A stretch of 64,000 nucleotides of DNA from Absidia repens (lineage: Eukaryota > Mucoromycota > Mucoromycetes > Mucorales > Cunninghamellaceae). Both the position numbers and the translations under genes were made by a program. Position 1 is the first letter of the stretch; each line of letters opens with the position of its first letter. The notes under the pieces were generated by a model. The model made no database searches. It was not told the origin of the DNA and worked only from the letters and a program-made list of their open reading frames with translations. Positions 11,649-24,696 of the stretch are shown piece after piece. The stretch lies in the NCBI GenBank assembly GCA_002105175.1, contig MCGE01000006.1, positions 1,240,001-1,304,000 of the forward strand. The letters are read 5' to 3'.

Positions 11649-13695
11649 CTACTGTTCAGGTCCAGACATTATAACATCATCTATCTTAAGGATCATCTTG
11701 ACCAGTTGGGTTGCTAAGAGGAATTGTTGTCGCTTGGAAATAAGGGGATCATAAACATGTTGTTCCTTCATATCGTTTGAATCCTTGTATAAACAGTCCA
11801 CACCCAGACGAGGATTTCCCGTGGTAGCTTGTTGGGCCTTGACGGAGGCCAAAGTTTCAATAGGTGACAAACCAGAGTTTTCCGCTAATGCTAAAGGCGT
11901 GGCATCTAAAGCATTTGCAAAGGCACGCATAGCATATTGTTCAATAGAAGAGATCTGAATTACCAGAAAAAAAAGGGGGTGTAAATGAGTACTTTCAAGT
12001 TTCATTTAAAAGCATGCAATCCAATTTCCTTTTTAATTTTACCTCATCAGCGACCTTGGAAACAGCAAGGGAGCAACTGATTTCAGCAGCACCACCACCA
12101 TATACCACACGGTTATCACGGACCAAATTGCGGACAGCACAGATGGCATCATGCAGGGAACGCTTGGCTTCATCGATGATCATCTTGTTTCCACCACGAA
12201 CAAACACAGTGACAGCACGGCTATTGGCACAATCTTCAATTACCAACATGCGATCCTTTGTAGTACCGAAGGCCAATTCACGGACAACACCCGCTGTACC
12301 GAGCTTTTCAGGGGACAGATCTTCAAACCGAGGGACAATACGACCATTAGTAGCAATTGCAATCAATTCAATTTCAGGACCACCCACCCATCGCACAGCC
12401 GGTAATTGGTTTTGCAACAACAAATGATTAGCTTCATCATCGAAACCCCATTGACAGATAACAAGATTGGCACCAGAATCCTTGACCTTTTGAATCATAT
12501 CTTGGAATTTTTCTTTTTCATATGCTTGTAACTTTTCATATTCTTCCACCGATGTGATGTCCAACTTATGCTTGGTCTTGGGCCGAGGAGGTTCAAAGGC
12601 ACAAGTCAAAATGGCAAGTTTGGCATCCTTGACTTCCCGAGGCATTTGAGGATGAGACATGTCCTTATCCACAACAACGCCTTGCACCAATAAAGTATCT
12701 TGTAGTGATCCACCAACCTTGCCATCTACCTTGATCAGCTCAAAATCAACATCCTTGCGTTGTAAGTCAGCCACAGATAACACCGCATTCACAGCAATAT
12801 CAGCAAATTGGTCATGACACTTGGAAACACTATTCATTTGAAAATGGTGACATTAGTACATACTTGATTATTACGATCCATCCCACACTATTCTTACTTA
12901 CATTTTACTACCAAGACTGGTCATAGCTGTCTTTTTGAGATTTGCCACATTTTCCTTATCGAATTCAATGGTATCAGAGATTTTGTCTAAGTGTTCCACA
13001 GCGACACCACATGCGCGTTCAAACCCATCAGCAATACGAATAGGGTGAATACCACGATCCAATAATTGTTCACATTGTTCCAAAAGTGCGCCGGCAAGTA
13101 CTAAACACAATAACAGAAAATAATGAATAAGAGCAATAAATGGGAAGCGTCCCTTGATATATATCCTTACCAACAACACCAGTAGTACCATCACCAATTT
13201 CGTCATCTTGAGACTTTGACAATTGAACGAGTAACTTGGCAATTTGATGTTCAACTTCCATTTGATCTAAAATAGTTGCACCATCGTTTGTCACAGTGAT
13301 GTCACCATCGGGAGAGATCAAGATCTTATCCAAACCTAATATAGCAGGAAAAATAATTAAATCAGCTGTCAAAAACATGCCACCTGCGACATGTATAACT
13401 AGTATCATAATATCTTACCTCTGGGACCAAGTGAGGTCTTAATAATGTTAGATACCGTTTTTGCAGCCAAGATGTGGGACTAAACAAAAAAAAAAAGAAA
13501 AAAAAAAGGTTAGTAAAAGGGAAATGTCATCATGTTTTCATTTGATCAACGCGTCATCTGAATTATCTAGTCACTTACACGAATAGCTTCAATGCCACTA
13601 ACACGAGCCTTTTGTTGACCTTCACGGAGAATGATGAAGGGACGTCCGTATTCATCGGTAGCATATACAGCAGAGTTGGGATCGATATTGGCCAT
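11649..13695 (-). CDS. CCT5: T-complex protein 1 subunit epsilon (CCT5)
   Basis: Exons 13579-13695, 13419-13479, 13171-13335, 12902-13100, 12043-12829 and 11649-11954 join to 544 residues, the normal CCT5 length. The eukaryotic group II chaperonin ring folds actin, tubulin and WD40 proteins in the cytosol. Visible signatures are [23 protein letters not shown], the nucleotide-binding VTNDGATIL and [12 protein letters not shown], the epsilon-specific [30 protein letters not shown] and the C-terminal [11 protein letters not shown] with [12 protein letters not shown]. It is divergently paired with CCT4, whose start codon lies 201 bp away. Identity as the epsilon subunit is very secure. Confidence 0.98.
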
Positions 13696-13896
13696 GATGT
13701 AGGAATATAATGGAAAGTCAACGAAAGAAAAAGAAAAAAGGGAACAGTAATATTTTTTCTCCCCTTCTTTTGCCGCGGAGTTGCGAAGTGACGACTCGCA
13801 AAAAATTAGATTTTTCCAGTGAGTGCTTTTTTTTTTTTTGACAGTTACGTCCTTTTTTTTTTTCATCTAGATTACTTACTATTTATATTACACATC
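13696..13896. promoter_or_regulatory. shared bidirectional promoter of CCT5 and CCT4
   Basis: Only 201 bp separate the two divergent start codons, so both 5' UTRs and the core promoters must lie here. The region holds a near-central inverted repeat, TTGCGA (13781-13786) and TCGCAA (13796-13801) with a 9-bp spacer. Poly-T/poly-A tracts lie on both sides of it (near 13753, 13829 and 13852). No TATA box was identified. The regulatory role of the inverted repeat is inference. Confidence 0.75.
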
Positions 13897-16187
13897 ATGG
13901 CCCAAGTAGCTGCACCACCCAAATCTGCACCAAAAGCCAATACAAGCTTTCAAGATAAGGAAAAACCCACCGAAGTACGATTAAGCAATATCATTGCTGC
14001 TAAAGGTAATGTTAAAAAAGATGATACATGAAAATACAAAGACGCGCAACTCATCCGTTTTGTTTTGTATTTTCTATTCAATCAGCCGTGGGCGATGCTA
14101 TCCGTACATCTCTAGGTCCTCGAGGAATGGATAAAATGGTAAATGGGGGAGGGGGTTTTTGTTAGGACGAACTCTTGTTCTTCATATTGATATTCTTGTA
14201 TTCTTTCCCGTAGATTCAAACTAGTACTGGTGAAGTGGTCATTACAAATGATGGCGCTACAATCTTAAAACACATGGCTGTATTACATCCAGCAGCAAAG
14301 ATGGTAAGGCATCTTGTGTAAGGATCGAAACAAATGACATTTGGCTAATCTATAATGTCTATTTAGCTTGTTGATTTATCTGCTGCTCAAGATGTTGAGG
14401 CTGGTGATGGTACCACTTCCGTTGTTGTTTTGTGTAGCTCTCTCCTCTCTGCCGCTGAAAAGATGCTTGGAAAAGGTAATAGATGATTCAAGCTATGTAA
14501 TACGACGGGGGACAAATGATTAATATGGCTATTATTTTGTTACTGCAGGTATTCACCCCACTACTATTGCCGAATCATTCCAACGCGCTGCTCAACAATC
14601 AGTGGAATTCCTTACTGAAATGGCTACTCCTGTGGATTTGTCAGACCGTGAATCTTTATTACGTGCTGCTTCTACCTCTCTGAACTCAAAGGTACGTGTT
14701 GAATTGCAATATATATGGAAATACTAACTTTTGTTGTTGCCATAGATTGTATCTCAATATTCATCCTTGCTTTCACCTATTGCTGTGGATGCTGTATTAC
14801 GTGTAATTGATCCTACTGTCACCGACAATGTCAATTTGAATGATGTCCGCATAGTGAAGAAGGTGGGTGGTACCATTGATGATACTGAACTTGTGGATGG
14901 ATTGGTATTGAATCAAAATGTGGTCAAGAGTGCTGGTGGTCCTACTCGTGTTGAAAAAGCCAAAATTGGTTTGGTCCAATTCCAATTATCAGCACCCAAA
15001 CCGGATGTGAGTAAAAAATCAAAAACATAGAGGCGGTTACTTACTGACGTTTATATGGTTCATATATGAAATGATAGATGGAAAATCAAATTATCGTTAA
15101 CGATTATCGACAAATGGATAAAATTCTGAAGGAAGAACGACAATACCTCCTAAACATGTGCAAGAAGATCAAGAAGAGCGGATGCAATGTTTTATTGATT
15201 CAAAAATCTATCCTCCGTGATGCCGTCAATGAACTTTCTCTACACTTTTTGGCCAAATTGAAAATCATGGTTGTCAAGGATGTGGAACGTGACGAAATCG
15301 AATTCATTTCAAAGGTAAGCCAAGAAACAATAATAATAGTAGAACAAAAAGGTAATTGTTAAATCTATAGAAACTGTGTCTGATATCTCTTCCTCCCTTT
15401 TATATATATATTTGTATTGTAGTCTCTTGGTTGTAAACCTGTTGCCGATGTGGAATCGTTTACTGAAGACAAATTGGGTTACGCTGACTTGATTGAAGAA
15501 TCAGATTCCGCAGGCGCCCGTGTGGTCAAGGTCACTGGTATGAAGAATGCTGGTAAAACCGTCTCCGTTTTATGCCGTGGTGCAAACTCTTTGGTGTTGG
15601 AAGAATCACATCGCTCTCTTCATGATGCCCTTTGTGTAGTACGTTGTCTTGTTAAGAAGAAGTAAGTAAAAAAAAAAAAAAAGACAATGATGATATTATG
15701 TTAAATATTTTGATCCTTTACTGTAACTAGATACTTGATCGCTGGTGGCGGCGCTCCTGAAATTGAAGTCTCTCAAAAACTCATGGATTATGCGAAGACT
15801 CTCCATGGTATGGAACAATATTGTTTCCAGGCATTCGCTGAAGCTCTAGAAGTTATTCCTACAACCTTGGCCGAAAATGCTGGTCTCAACCCCATCTCTA
15901 TTGTTACTGAATTGCGCAACAAACATGCTCGAGGTGACAAGATGGCGGGAATCAACGTCAAGAAGGGAACCATCAGCAATATCTTGGAAGAAAACGTCAT
16001 TCAACCTTTACTCGTCAGTACTAGTGCTCTTGAATTGTCTGCTGAAACTGTGAAAATGATTCTGAAAATTGATGATTTGGTAAGAAATACTGATGAGTCT
16101 ACATACATGTAAAGTGGACGCTTATATACTAACGTGACTATATCAATGGTTTTTTTTTCTACGTCAAAATAGGTACAAAGCCGATAA
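13897..16187 (+). CDS. CCT4: T-complex protein 1 subunit delta (CCT4)
   Basis: Ten exons join in frame to 534 residues: 13897-14005, 14086-14138, 14214-14303, 14367-14475, 14549-14691, 14746-15006, 15078-15314, 15423-15661, 15731-16079 and 16173-16187. Delta-type signatures are [85 protein letters not shown] and [18 protein letters not shown]. The last exon codes only VQSR and the stop. It is a partner of CCT5 in the same hetero-oligomeric ring, and the head-to-head layout suggests co-expression. A T-rich tail with AATAAA at 16266 follows the stop. Confidence 0.98.
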
Positions 16188-16527
16188 ACGCCTTCTTGAA
16201 TATGTCATTTTTTTTTAGCTGTTACTACTAGTTTTAGTCGATTTATTTTTCATCCTTTTTCCAAAATAAAAAATATATATATTTATACTCCATTTTATCA
16301 CCCTCCATTTTATCATTGTTAGATGCAACCCTAGCACGGGTAGGCGAACTAAGTCTGGTGATGAGCAGGAATACAGGACGGTACTGTATATTCACACTCA
16401 GTTTGCGCCAAGTACTTTTTTTCTTTCTTTCACTATTCCTTCCTTCCTTCCATTCTATTATTTTCTCCCCGCTCCCTTTTCTTATATTTTTATTTTAATC
16501 CACTGATTGTATATATTGAGGTGCAAT

Positions 16528-17415
16528 ATGACCCAAACTCAAACCCTTCCATCTCTGCCTCCACGAAGCAACAATCCTTTCCGGTCCTGGGAACCTTCAC
16601 AAAAGTCCCATAATCATCCCAATCAAACCGCTTATACTCCAGCTGCGCTCTACAACAAATTTCAAGCACCATCTATAGATCATATACATGACTTTCGACA
16701 ATGCTATGCGTTCGCTATCAATACGCTCAAACTCATGAATGACGACAATAGCAACAATGAAATTAGAAATGACTTGACCACAATCGATACCAACAACGAC
16801 GAACACAACGAAGTCGATGTATCAACAGCAGCAGCAATAACATCTTCAACAACCACTTCCTCGAATACGGACAATACCTCTCATTCACCTTTTTCAACGA
16901 ATACATCTCAATGGTCCTCGAAGTTCCTCTGCCATATTTGTCATTCTTGGCTTTGCGTCACTTCGTCGGCCTTCCGGCACACTTGTCCTAATGATGACTA
17001 TGCGACTCACCATTACCATGCAACAGATACACCACCCTCAACGACGATGACAACTCGAGAAGTATACACATGTTGTGGTTGTCAAGATACGGTCGAACTC
17101 AGTTATCATGATGCTATTGTACCAGCGACACTTCTATTGGACTTATCTTCTACTCGTGCCTTGACCAGAACCTATCTCGATACAACTCAGCAAACTGCCC
17201 TCAAACCCACCTTGACGAGCACATTAAGCACTTGCCAAAAATATATCAGCGATTTACTCGAAAACACACGCCGCAATATCAACACTCAGAACCCACACTT
17301 TTTGGAACGTATTGGACTGGATGAGACAACGTAAGATAATCGTGTGGTTGGATAGATTGATGTGTGTTCGTGTGTATGTATATATTGTATCATTTTAATC
17401 ATTTTTTTTTTTCTG

Positions 17416-17456
<41 letters not shown>

Positions 17457-20400
17457 GGACTCGGCTTTTGAACATCATTGGATTCAATTACCAAAATGGC
17501 TTTTTCCTGGCTCCTACAGGGGATGTGGACAATGATCAGCTTTATATGATTCGGGAAGAACTGAATGCATCGCTTCTAGAAATCGCACAGACAACAAAAC
17601 AAACCGTGGGCGTCACTGAAGCTGATTGTCCATTGGCCGATCTTGTGGTGTTGAATGATCTTCTGGGGTGCCAAGATACTGTCGAACATGATATACATAG
17701 TGGTGGCAAGACTGGGTTGGATATTCCCTGCGGCGTCCTTGGTATCACTTCTTCTGCTAGCGATGATTTGATTGTGTGGGCCTATCGACAAATGACGCAA
17801 GAACAACCAGAACTCCTCTATGACCTGTTAGATGCGTTGAATGATATCACGTCCATCAAAGGTGGTGAAACTCTCCAAACTGAAGTGACCATTGAACGCA
17901 GCAAAGGATTTATTTCCAGGAAGGATGTGGATTTGGCTTATCAATATTTTGGTGCCCAGAAGGATATTGAAGACGAAACTTTAATTGCAGCACACCAGTA
18001 TAAGGTAAGTGATATCTCAAAAGGTGGAGGGTTGAGGGTGTGTATATGTGTATGGAAGTCTTTGGTAGTATACAATAGAATTATGTGTATACTGATTTGC
18101 ATTCTGTTTGATTATTGCTTAGGTTCAAGATTATCCTATTGAAAGAACTGTACATGATGACAGGCTTCGAACCATTGGTGAATCAAGAAAAAGCGGCAGT
18201 ATTTTACGGTACTTGGAAGGTGGATCGATGAATGCACAAGGGATGATGGATCAGGGCATGTTTGGTAATATTATCAAATGAATAGAATGATGGTTAGAAT
18301 CATTGGTACTAAGTCATATTTATATGTTAGATTATAGCCAAATTGGTCTACCATCAAATTCGTAAGTACCATTATATATATATCGTGAATTGCATGTTAG
18401 AGATTGAATTTTTTTTTTTTTTTCACTATTTTGATATTTAGTCCTGTCGGCTTGACAAACATTGGAAATACTTGCTATCTGAACAGCTTGTTACAGGTAA
18501 CTAAAGAAAGAAAGGAAATGATAGATGAAGTGTCATTTTTCACTGAACTTTAGATTTTAATATTTAGTACTATTATACCCTCGTGCCTTTCAGAAATACC
18601 ATCCTTAACATGGACGAGTTTGTAGAAAATGAAGACAAAATCGATTGGCAAAGCAAAAAAATCGGTGGTATTCAAGTTGATTTTAAGGAAGTCAAAAGGG
18701 CGAAAAAATGTAAGTTGAGTATACATTGACGTATTAATTTTATATGCTCTTTTATTGACTAACTGCTACTTATTTATTGTTGAATAGTTGTTGGACTTTT
18801 ACAAAACCTCTTCATTCAACTCGGACAAACGGATGCCAACGAAATAGCTCCGGAGTTGGAACTGGCGAAAATGGCATTATTCAATGAAAAGGACGACACT
18901 ACTGAACGGGGTGGATTGGGCGGTAGCACTGATGCCAAGGACGGAGGCTCCTCTATGGAAGAATCTGTCAGTACTTTGGTGGAAAGCAAAAAGGGCTCAG
19001 ACGATGAAAGCAATATTAATGACAATAACACCGTATTTACTCAACAATCAACACAAGAGTCTGATCTCAACACATTACGCGCAGCCGACTGTGAAAAGAC
19101 GACAACCACCACCACTGCCAATAAAGATCATTCACCATCACCACCAATATTACCAAAACGATCAACAACAGATATGAATACGATGATGTTAGGAAAACAG
19201 CAAGATGTGACGGAATGTATGGACAACGTGATGTATCTTGTGGAAGCAGCATTGAAACCTCAACAAACTGATAACATGGAGCAAGTACGGGACATGGTTC
19301 GGGATCTCTTTTACGGCAAAGCACGTCAGATATTATCGTACAAGGACACTGAAACGACCAAAGAAATTCAAAAGGTGATGGAAGAAGATTTCTCTCATGT
19401 GATCGTGGATGCTGCCGATGGGAAAAATTTGTACGATGGACTAGATGAATATTTCTTTGCGGACAAGGTTGAAAATTACCAAGGCGGACAGGAAGCGACT
19501 CGGGAAGTAACGGTGCAAACTTTCCCTCCGGTGCTACAAATACAGGTCCAACGGGTGCAATTTGATCGAGCCACTTCTCAGGTGTACAAATCGAATGCCT
19601 TTGTTCAATTTGATAAAACCATCTATTTGGATCGTTATCTGGATAGCAACTTCGAATCACTGGCACCTCGGCGCGAAAAGGTAGCTAGTTGGGCGAAACA
19701 ACTTGAACAATATCGGGATAATATCAAAAAATTGTCCGTAAAAGTGGTAAGTTCAAAAAAAAAAAAAAAAAAAAAAAAAAAAGCGGGGGTGGGGTAGGGA
19801 CGTGAAGGGGAACAAAGACAGATGATACTCAAGTCTTATTGTTATTTGAATAGGATTCGGTCTCCTCAGGTCAGCAATTAGACTTGTCAGTTCCCTGGAT
19901 GTTTGAAAAAACTGCATCTATTTTAGAAGGATATGAACCCAGTCAATCTATTTTGAATCCCATTGATCTCTCTGAAGCTGTCAGACTGCTAAAAGAAGAG
20001 GCATCAAGTACGAATGATTCTCTTAAAGGTAAATATAGAAAAGAATAAAAAAGGAAATGGATAGTGACAGGAAAGGGAATGCTGCTAACACTTTCTTTTT
20101 TATTCAATAGCAAACATAGCCCAAGTGAATGAATACGAAACTAAAATTAGGCACGAATATGATGATTTGACGGAGTGTGCCTATCTATTACATGCGGTGT
20201 TTATGCATAAAGGTAAATTAGATATATTCGGGAATAGTATGACATGTTTTGATACAATTCCTTCACTTTTGTATGTAGGCGAAGCGAATTACGGGCACTA
20301 CTGGCTGTACATTCTGGATCATGAAACGGATTGCTGGTGGAAATTTAATGACTCATATGTGACAAAGGTAATTCTATTCATTGAATTTTCTAAAACGAGC

Positions 20401-20571
20401 AAGCAAACAAAATGTATTAACTGGTATTAACTGGTATTTTTTTTGGATAAGGTTGAAGAATCTGAAATTTTGAAAGATACCACTGGAACCAAATCAAACC
20501 CATATTTCTTGGTGTATATCAGCAAAGATGCGATAGATACATTAGCTGCATTTACTCGCACTGGTGCTTGA
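16528..20571 (+). CDS. Ubp2-like ubiquitin carboxyl-terminal hydrolase (USP family)
   Basis: Eleven exons join to 1,054 residues: 16528-17330, 17458-18004, 18123-18264, 18331-18361, 18442-18496, 18568-18709, 18788-19746, 19854-20028, 20111-20212, 20279-20367 and 20452-20571. The N-terminal part has a Cys/His-rich stretch (CHICHSWLC, CCGCQD). The USP core follows: Cys box GLTNIGNTCYLNSLLQ, the QQDVTECMDN motif and His box GEANYGHYWLYI. A long Ser/Thr/Asp-rich insert lies inside the catalytic domain at about residues 615-730, as is common in Ubp2-type enzymes. It should cleave ubiquitin chains (yeast Ubp2 opposes Rsp5-made K63 chains). AATAAA near 20609 is a likely polyadenylation signal. Intron 1 holds a TA microsatellite. 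Confidence 0.9.
17419..17453. repeat. (TA)n microsatellite in intron 1 of the Ubp2-like gene
   Basis: An uninterrupted TA run of about 35 bp lies just before the TATGTAG acceptor, so length changes would alter the spacing to the 3' splice site. Confidence 0.95.
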
Positions 20572-21329
20572 TTAATTGTCTTGTAGAAAATTCATTATTA
20601 TATGTATAATAAAATCCATTCTTTACTCTTTACGTTTCTTATTTTGTTTTTAACTGATCAATAATTTTGTGATGTGTCTTTAACTTTTATATGATTTCTA
20701 TGGCCTTTATATTCATGTCGATATGATTTGTCGTCATACTTATATCGTCACAATTTTTCTTTTTCTTCGTATTAGCTATTTTGTCATATTCTGTGTATGC
20801 GAATATTTGGGCACAAACTACATTGTTCGCGCGTCGTTGTCCAAAGGGAATGGTGACAAACAACACCAAGGAAAATCACCATTTGAAAATGACTTTAATA
20901 CATTTTGCAGTTATAGAACCTACCATTATATCCATTTCCACCATCTTTTTTTTCTTGAGTAAAAGGCATTTTATTTTTTTTACTTATTTACTTTTGCCAT
21001 TATTTGATTTTTGTCCATATACCGTATGTACCTTTGATCGTACTCGAAAAAAAGAACTCACCATCATAGACAGCCTCTGAAAAACTCATCGTTTGTCATA
21101 AACAAAAAATATCGATACAAAATATTTTACAATCGTTTTCAGTATCCAATCGATCTGTTAATATTAGAGATTGATGGTTTAGAAAAGAAGATGTTCGTAG
21201 TGAACATAAGCCTAAACTGTGAAGGGCGACAGTGATCAACAGACCTGATGGATCTAATATGAGGGAGATTGGCAGGAGATCTAGAGAACGCTAAGCGTTA
21301 ATCAAGAGGGACAATTTTAAGTAAGTGTC
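20572..21329. other. intergenic, no gene supported
   Basis: Open frames at 20723-20962 and 20781-21080 overlap in different frames. They contain T-rich hydrophobic text and match no family I know. I see no splice pattern or conserved motif. Confidence 0.4.
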
Positions 21330-21870
21330 TAGTATATTTTACAAGACATGGCAATCACTAAAACGTGTATATTTTATTAAAGCGCAACAACAATCAGTGC
21401 TGATCTTAATGGGCGATGGTAAAAAGGATCAATGGCACAATACATGAGAGACTAATAGTACACTTTTCATTTTAGCATTTAAAGCAAGACATATTTTATT
21501 CAATATATATATTAAAATATGGACAAAACTAATACTAAGCTATCACTAAACTAAGCTAAAGGAGGCTCCAACAAGCCAACTACTGGTGCCTTCAAATCCT
21601 AGATCCAAAATGAAAGGGTTTCCCCATGCATCTTGTAATCGCTGAGCCGAAACACATTCTAAGCTAGTCCTGATATTATTCTAAGCTCAACATATCCGCA
21701 TTGAAGTTGAATGGTGAAGAAAAAAAGGAAAGAAAAGGAAAAAAAAAAAAGAAGAGGTCAGGGCGATTAAGAATTGAAAATTACATGGGCGGGATTTGAA
21801 ACATTTTTTGTGAGGATTCGTTTTTACCACGAGCTCAAAAAAGGAAATACCCCTTTTTTTTTTCAAAGCA
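21330..21870 (-). repeat. R1 dispersed repeat, copy 3
   Basis: The minus-orientation core is clear: CTAAACTAAGCTAAAGGAGG, ATCCAAAATGAAAGGGTTTC, CCCATGCATCTTGTAATC, CTAGTCCTGATATTATTCTA and GAAGTTGAATGGTGAAGAAA. An A-rich tract follows, then GGGCGGGATTTGAAACATT. The part beyond the A-tract is shared with copies 1, 5 and 7. Confidence 0.85.
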
Positions 21871-22445
21871 TTGCCATCATTCAGCATCAACAGCACGGAT
21901 GTTCTCTTCTAATGACGTATTTGCACGATAGCTTCGTATGTAAATATAAACTTGCCGACACGAATTAGGAAGGGTTCGATGTCAAAATATACTATCCGCC
22001 CCGCGTTTCAACTCCGGAATCCATGATGCCTGTACGTATTGAAAGCTCTGACTCTCCCCAGCTTTTTTTATTGAACAATCTATATGGTCACCATGCCTCT
22101 CCTGGTGTATGCGAGTGAATCCCATTTATGCTGTCACGGTGTATGCTGGTTGCACACTGAATAATGGTAGTAACCTATCCACTGGCACAAACAAGATAGT
22201 GAAGTCGTCTAAAATAGAATTAGTAGGCGGAAAGTATCCCATTTTCTGTGTAGAATGTACTCGGTAGTGTTGATAAAAAGACTCCTTATTTTTGACAGAA
22301 AAGTATATTCAGCTGTGATGATTGGACGAAAAAGTCCACCAGAAAATTCTGAAACTTGTTTTCGCGGACGGGGTCTGAAAATTTATGCGATTTCTTTTTT
22401 TTCAATATCTGTCTTTCTTCTATCTTCTATTTGCTCTTCTCCATC

Positions 22446-24696
22446 ATGATTGATAGCATACGGAATTTATTCAAGAACAAAAAGTCGTCTAAGCTTACAC
22501 GTATGAAGTCAAAAAATAATTTATGATATTTGTTAGATATTAATAAAGACTAACACGATCGATATTTCCTTTTCTATGAACAGTCGAAGAAGCTCAAGAA
22601 GCCAATGCAGCAGCGACAAAATTTTTAAAAGAACAAGTTTGCAAGAAACCAGGGTTACCTATTTATGAAGGTCTTGAACGGTTTGAACTTTTGGAGAAAA
22701 TAGGCGAGTAAGTAAAGAGTCTCTTCTCCATCACAGTAAAGCATCCACAAACTCAATATTCTGTCCCTCCCTTTTTTTTGCAGTGGCGCTTTTTCCAACG
22801 TATTCAAGGCTCGTGATCTACAAACTGGAAAACTGGTGGCTATCAAAGTGGCCCAGAAACAAGAATTGAACGTTGTAAAGTATACGAATGAAAAGCCTCA
22901 TAAATTATTTATTCGCTTACTCAACCATTCACTCCTTTTGTATATGCTATAGAAAGACAGTTCTCACCTGCATCCTAGCCTCAAGAAACGGACCAAAGCA
23001 ACCGAGGTAATAAAAAATATATTATTCTTTGGTCTCCGTTCGTGATATTTGACTGATTTCTTCCTCATATGTATGTAGCGTGCCAATATATTAAAGGAAG
23101 TCCAAATCATGCGTTGCGTCGATCATCCCAACATTGTCAAACTGGTGCATTTCTCGGAGTCCAACGATTACTATTATTTGGTGCTTGAGCTATGTCAAGG
23201 AGGCGAATTATTCCATCAAATTGTCAAATTGACCTATTTTAGTGAAGACCTGGCTCGACATGTGATTTCTCAGGTGGCAGATGGTGTGCGTTACCTTCAT
23301 GAAGAATGCGGAGTGGTACATCGGTAAGCTCAACTCCCACCCCTCGAAAAAAACAGCTAACGAAACGTGAAATTAGGAAGATTTTAACCATCCTTTGTAA
23401 TGCTCAATTAGTGACATCAAGCCAGAGAACATTCTTATCGATCCCATCCCCATACGCCCATCCAAACAGAAGAAAATGATCTATCTTGATGATGAAGAGG
23501 ACAAAGAAGACGAAGGCGAATTTGTGCATGGAATAGGCGGTGGTGGTATCGGCAAAGTTAAATTGGCGGATTTTGGCCTATCCAAGATAGTTTGGGAAAC
23601 GAAAACGAAGACACCATGTGGAACATTAAGTTATACGGCACCGGAGATGATGATGGATCAGCATTACAGCAAATCAGTGGATATGTGGGCGTTGGGGTGC
23701 GTTCTGTATACAATGTTATGTGGCTTCCCTCCATTTTATGACGAATCAATCCGGGCCTTGCAACAAAAAGTAGTGAAAGGTGAATATACATTTCTCAGTC
23801 CATGGTGGGACCCGATTTCATCATCTGCGAAGGACCTGGTGTCTCATCTTTTGTGTGTGGATCCCAAGGAACGTTATACCATCGATGAATTTTTTGCTCA
23901 CTCATGGATACAGCAAGGCATGAAGGAAATTGACACAACGACGACAACGAAACGTTTTCGGAAAACGAATCCTAGATCACAAGCTGATACCGGTGCCTCT
24001 GCTCAACGGCGTGGTGGAGCTTTAAACAAGGACAATCATGATCATCCTCTTCTTCATCATTCGACTTTTGGTGGATCGGGGTCTTGCAATAAAAACAGTG
24101 CGTCTTTGGATGAAGAAAAGGAAGTAAAGGACGAATGGAAACCACTTCGAACGCCTGCCAACAACAACAAACGGCATGACTTATTTACACCAGGAATTGC
24201 ATCTCTTAAGGAAGTCTTGGATATTACCTATGCCGTTCAACGTATGGGTGAAGAATCGCCACAACTCCAATCATCCGATGCCATTCCCTGGGTTGAAGGC
24301 GACGGTGACGACGACGATGGCAATGATACCAAGCAACAACAACAGCAGCACCTCACTATTACCGGTGGAAGTGACAATTTTACTAGCAGCAGCACGAGTA
24401 CCTCACATAGCAGTTCACCTTCGACGACAGATGGACTTTCGGACGAATTAATGACAAAGGCGGAACAACTGGCTTTGGGTGGAAAGGGATTTGCTCATGC
24501 TCCAACGACAACAACAACAGCGACTACTCTTATGTCTGTCACCGCAGTTAGATCGAAACAGCATCATTATCATCAGCAACTATCTACACTCACCTCTCAA
24601 CGCAAAAAGCCCTTATTTACATTAAACTTGGACCACGCCACTTTATTGAAGAATCGTCGCTTGGCTCCTCCTTCCCCTCCCATTCCATCCATGTGA
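22446..24696 (+). CDS. Rck2/Srk1-like CaMK-family serine/threonine protein kinase
   Basis: Exons 22446-22500, 22584-22707, 22784-22874, 22953-23006, 23079-23323 and 23412-24696 join to 617 residues. The kinase domain begins near residue 50 and contains IGDGAFSNVFKARD, AIKVAQKQEL, EVQIMRCVDHPNIVKL, catalytic HRDIKPENIL, LADFGLSK and CGTLSYTAPEMMM. The lobe is split by an acidic insert between PENILIDP and KLADFG. The layout resembles fungal Rck1/Rck2/Srk1/Cmk2 kinases, which act below the stress MAP kinase Hog1/Sty1 on translation and cell-cycle targets. The C-terminal 200 residues are low-complexity. No clear MAPK docking or calmodulin site was verified, so the pathway is by family only. The start is the first Met, with a short first exon. 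Confidence 0.85.

Noticed and set aside
20781..21080. 99-residue frame after the Ubp2-like gene
   Set aside because: It has some protein-like text at its start but no recognisable family, no splice sites, and the second half is T-rich hydrophobic composition.
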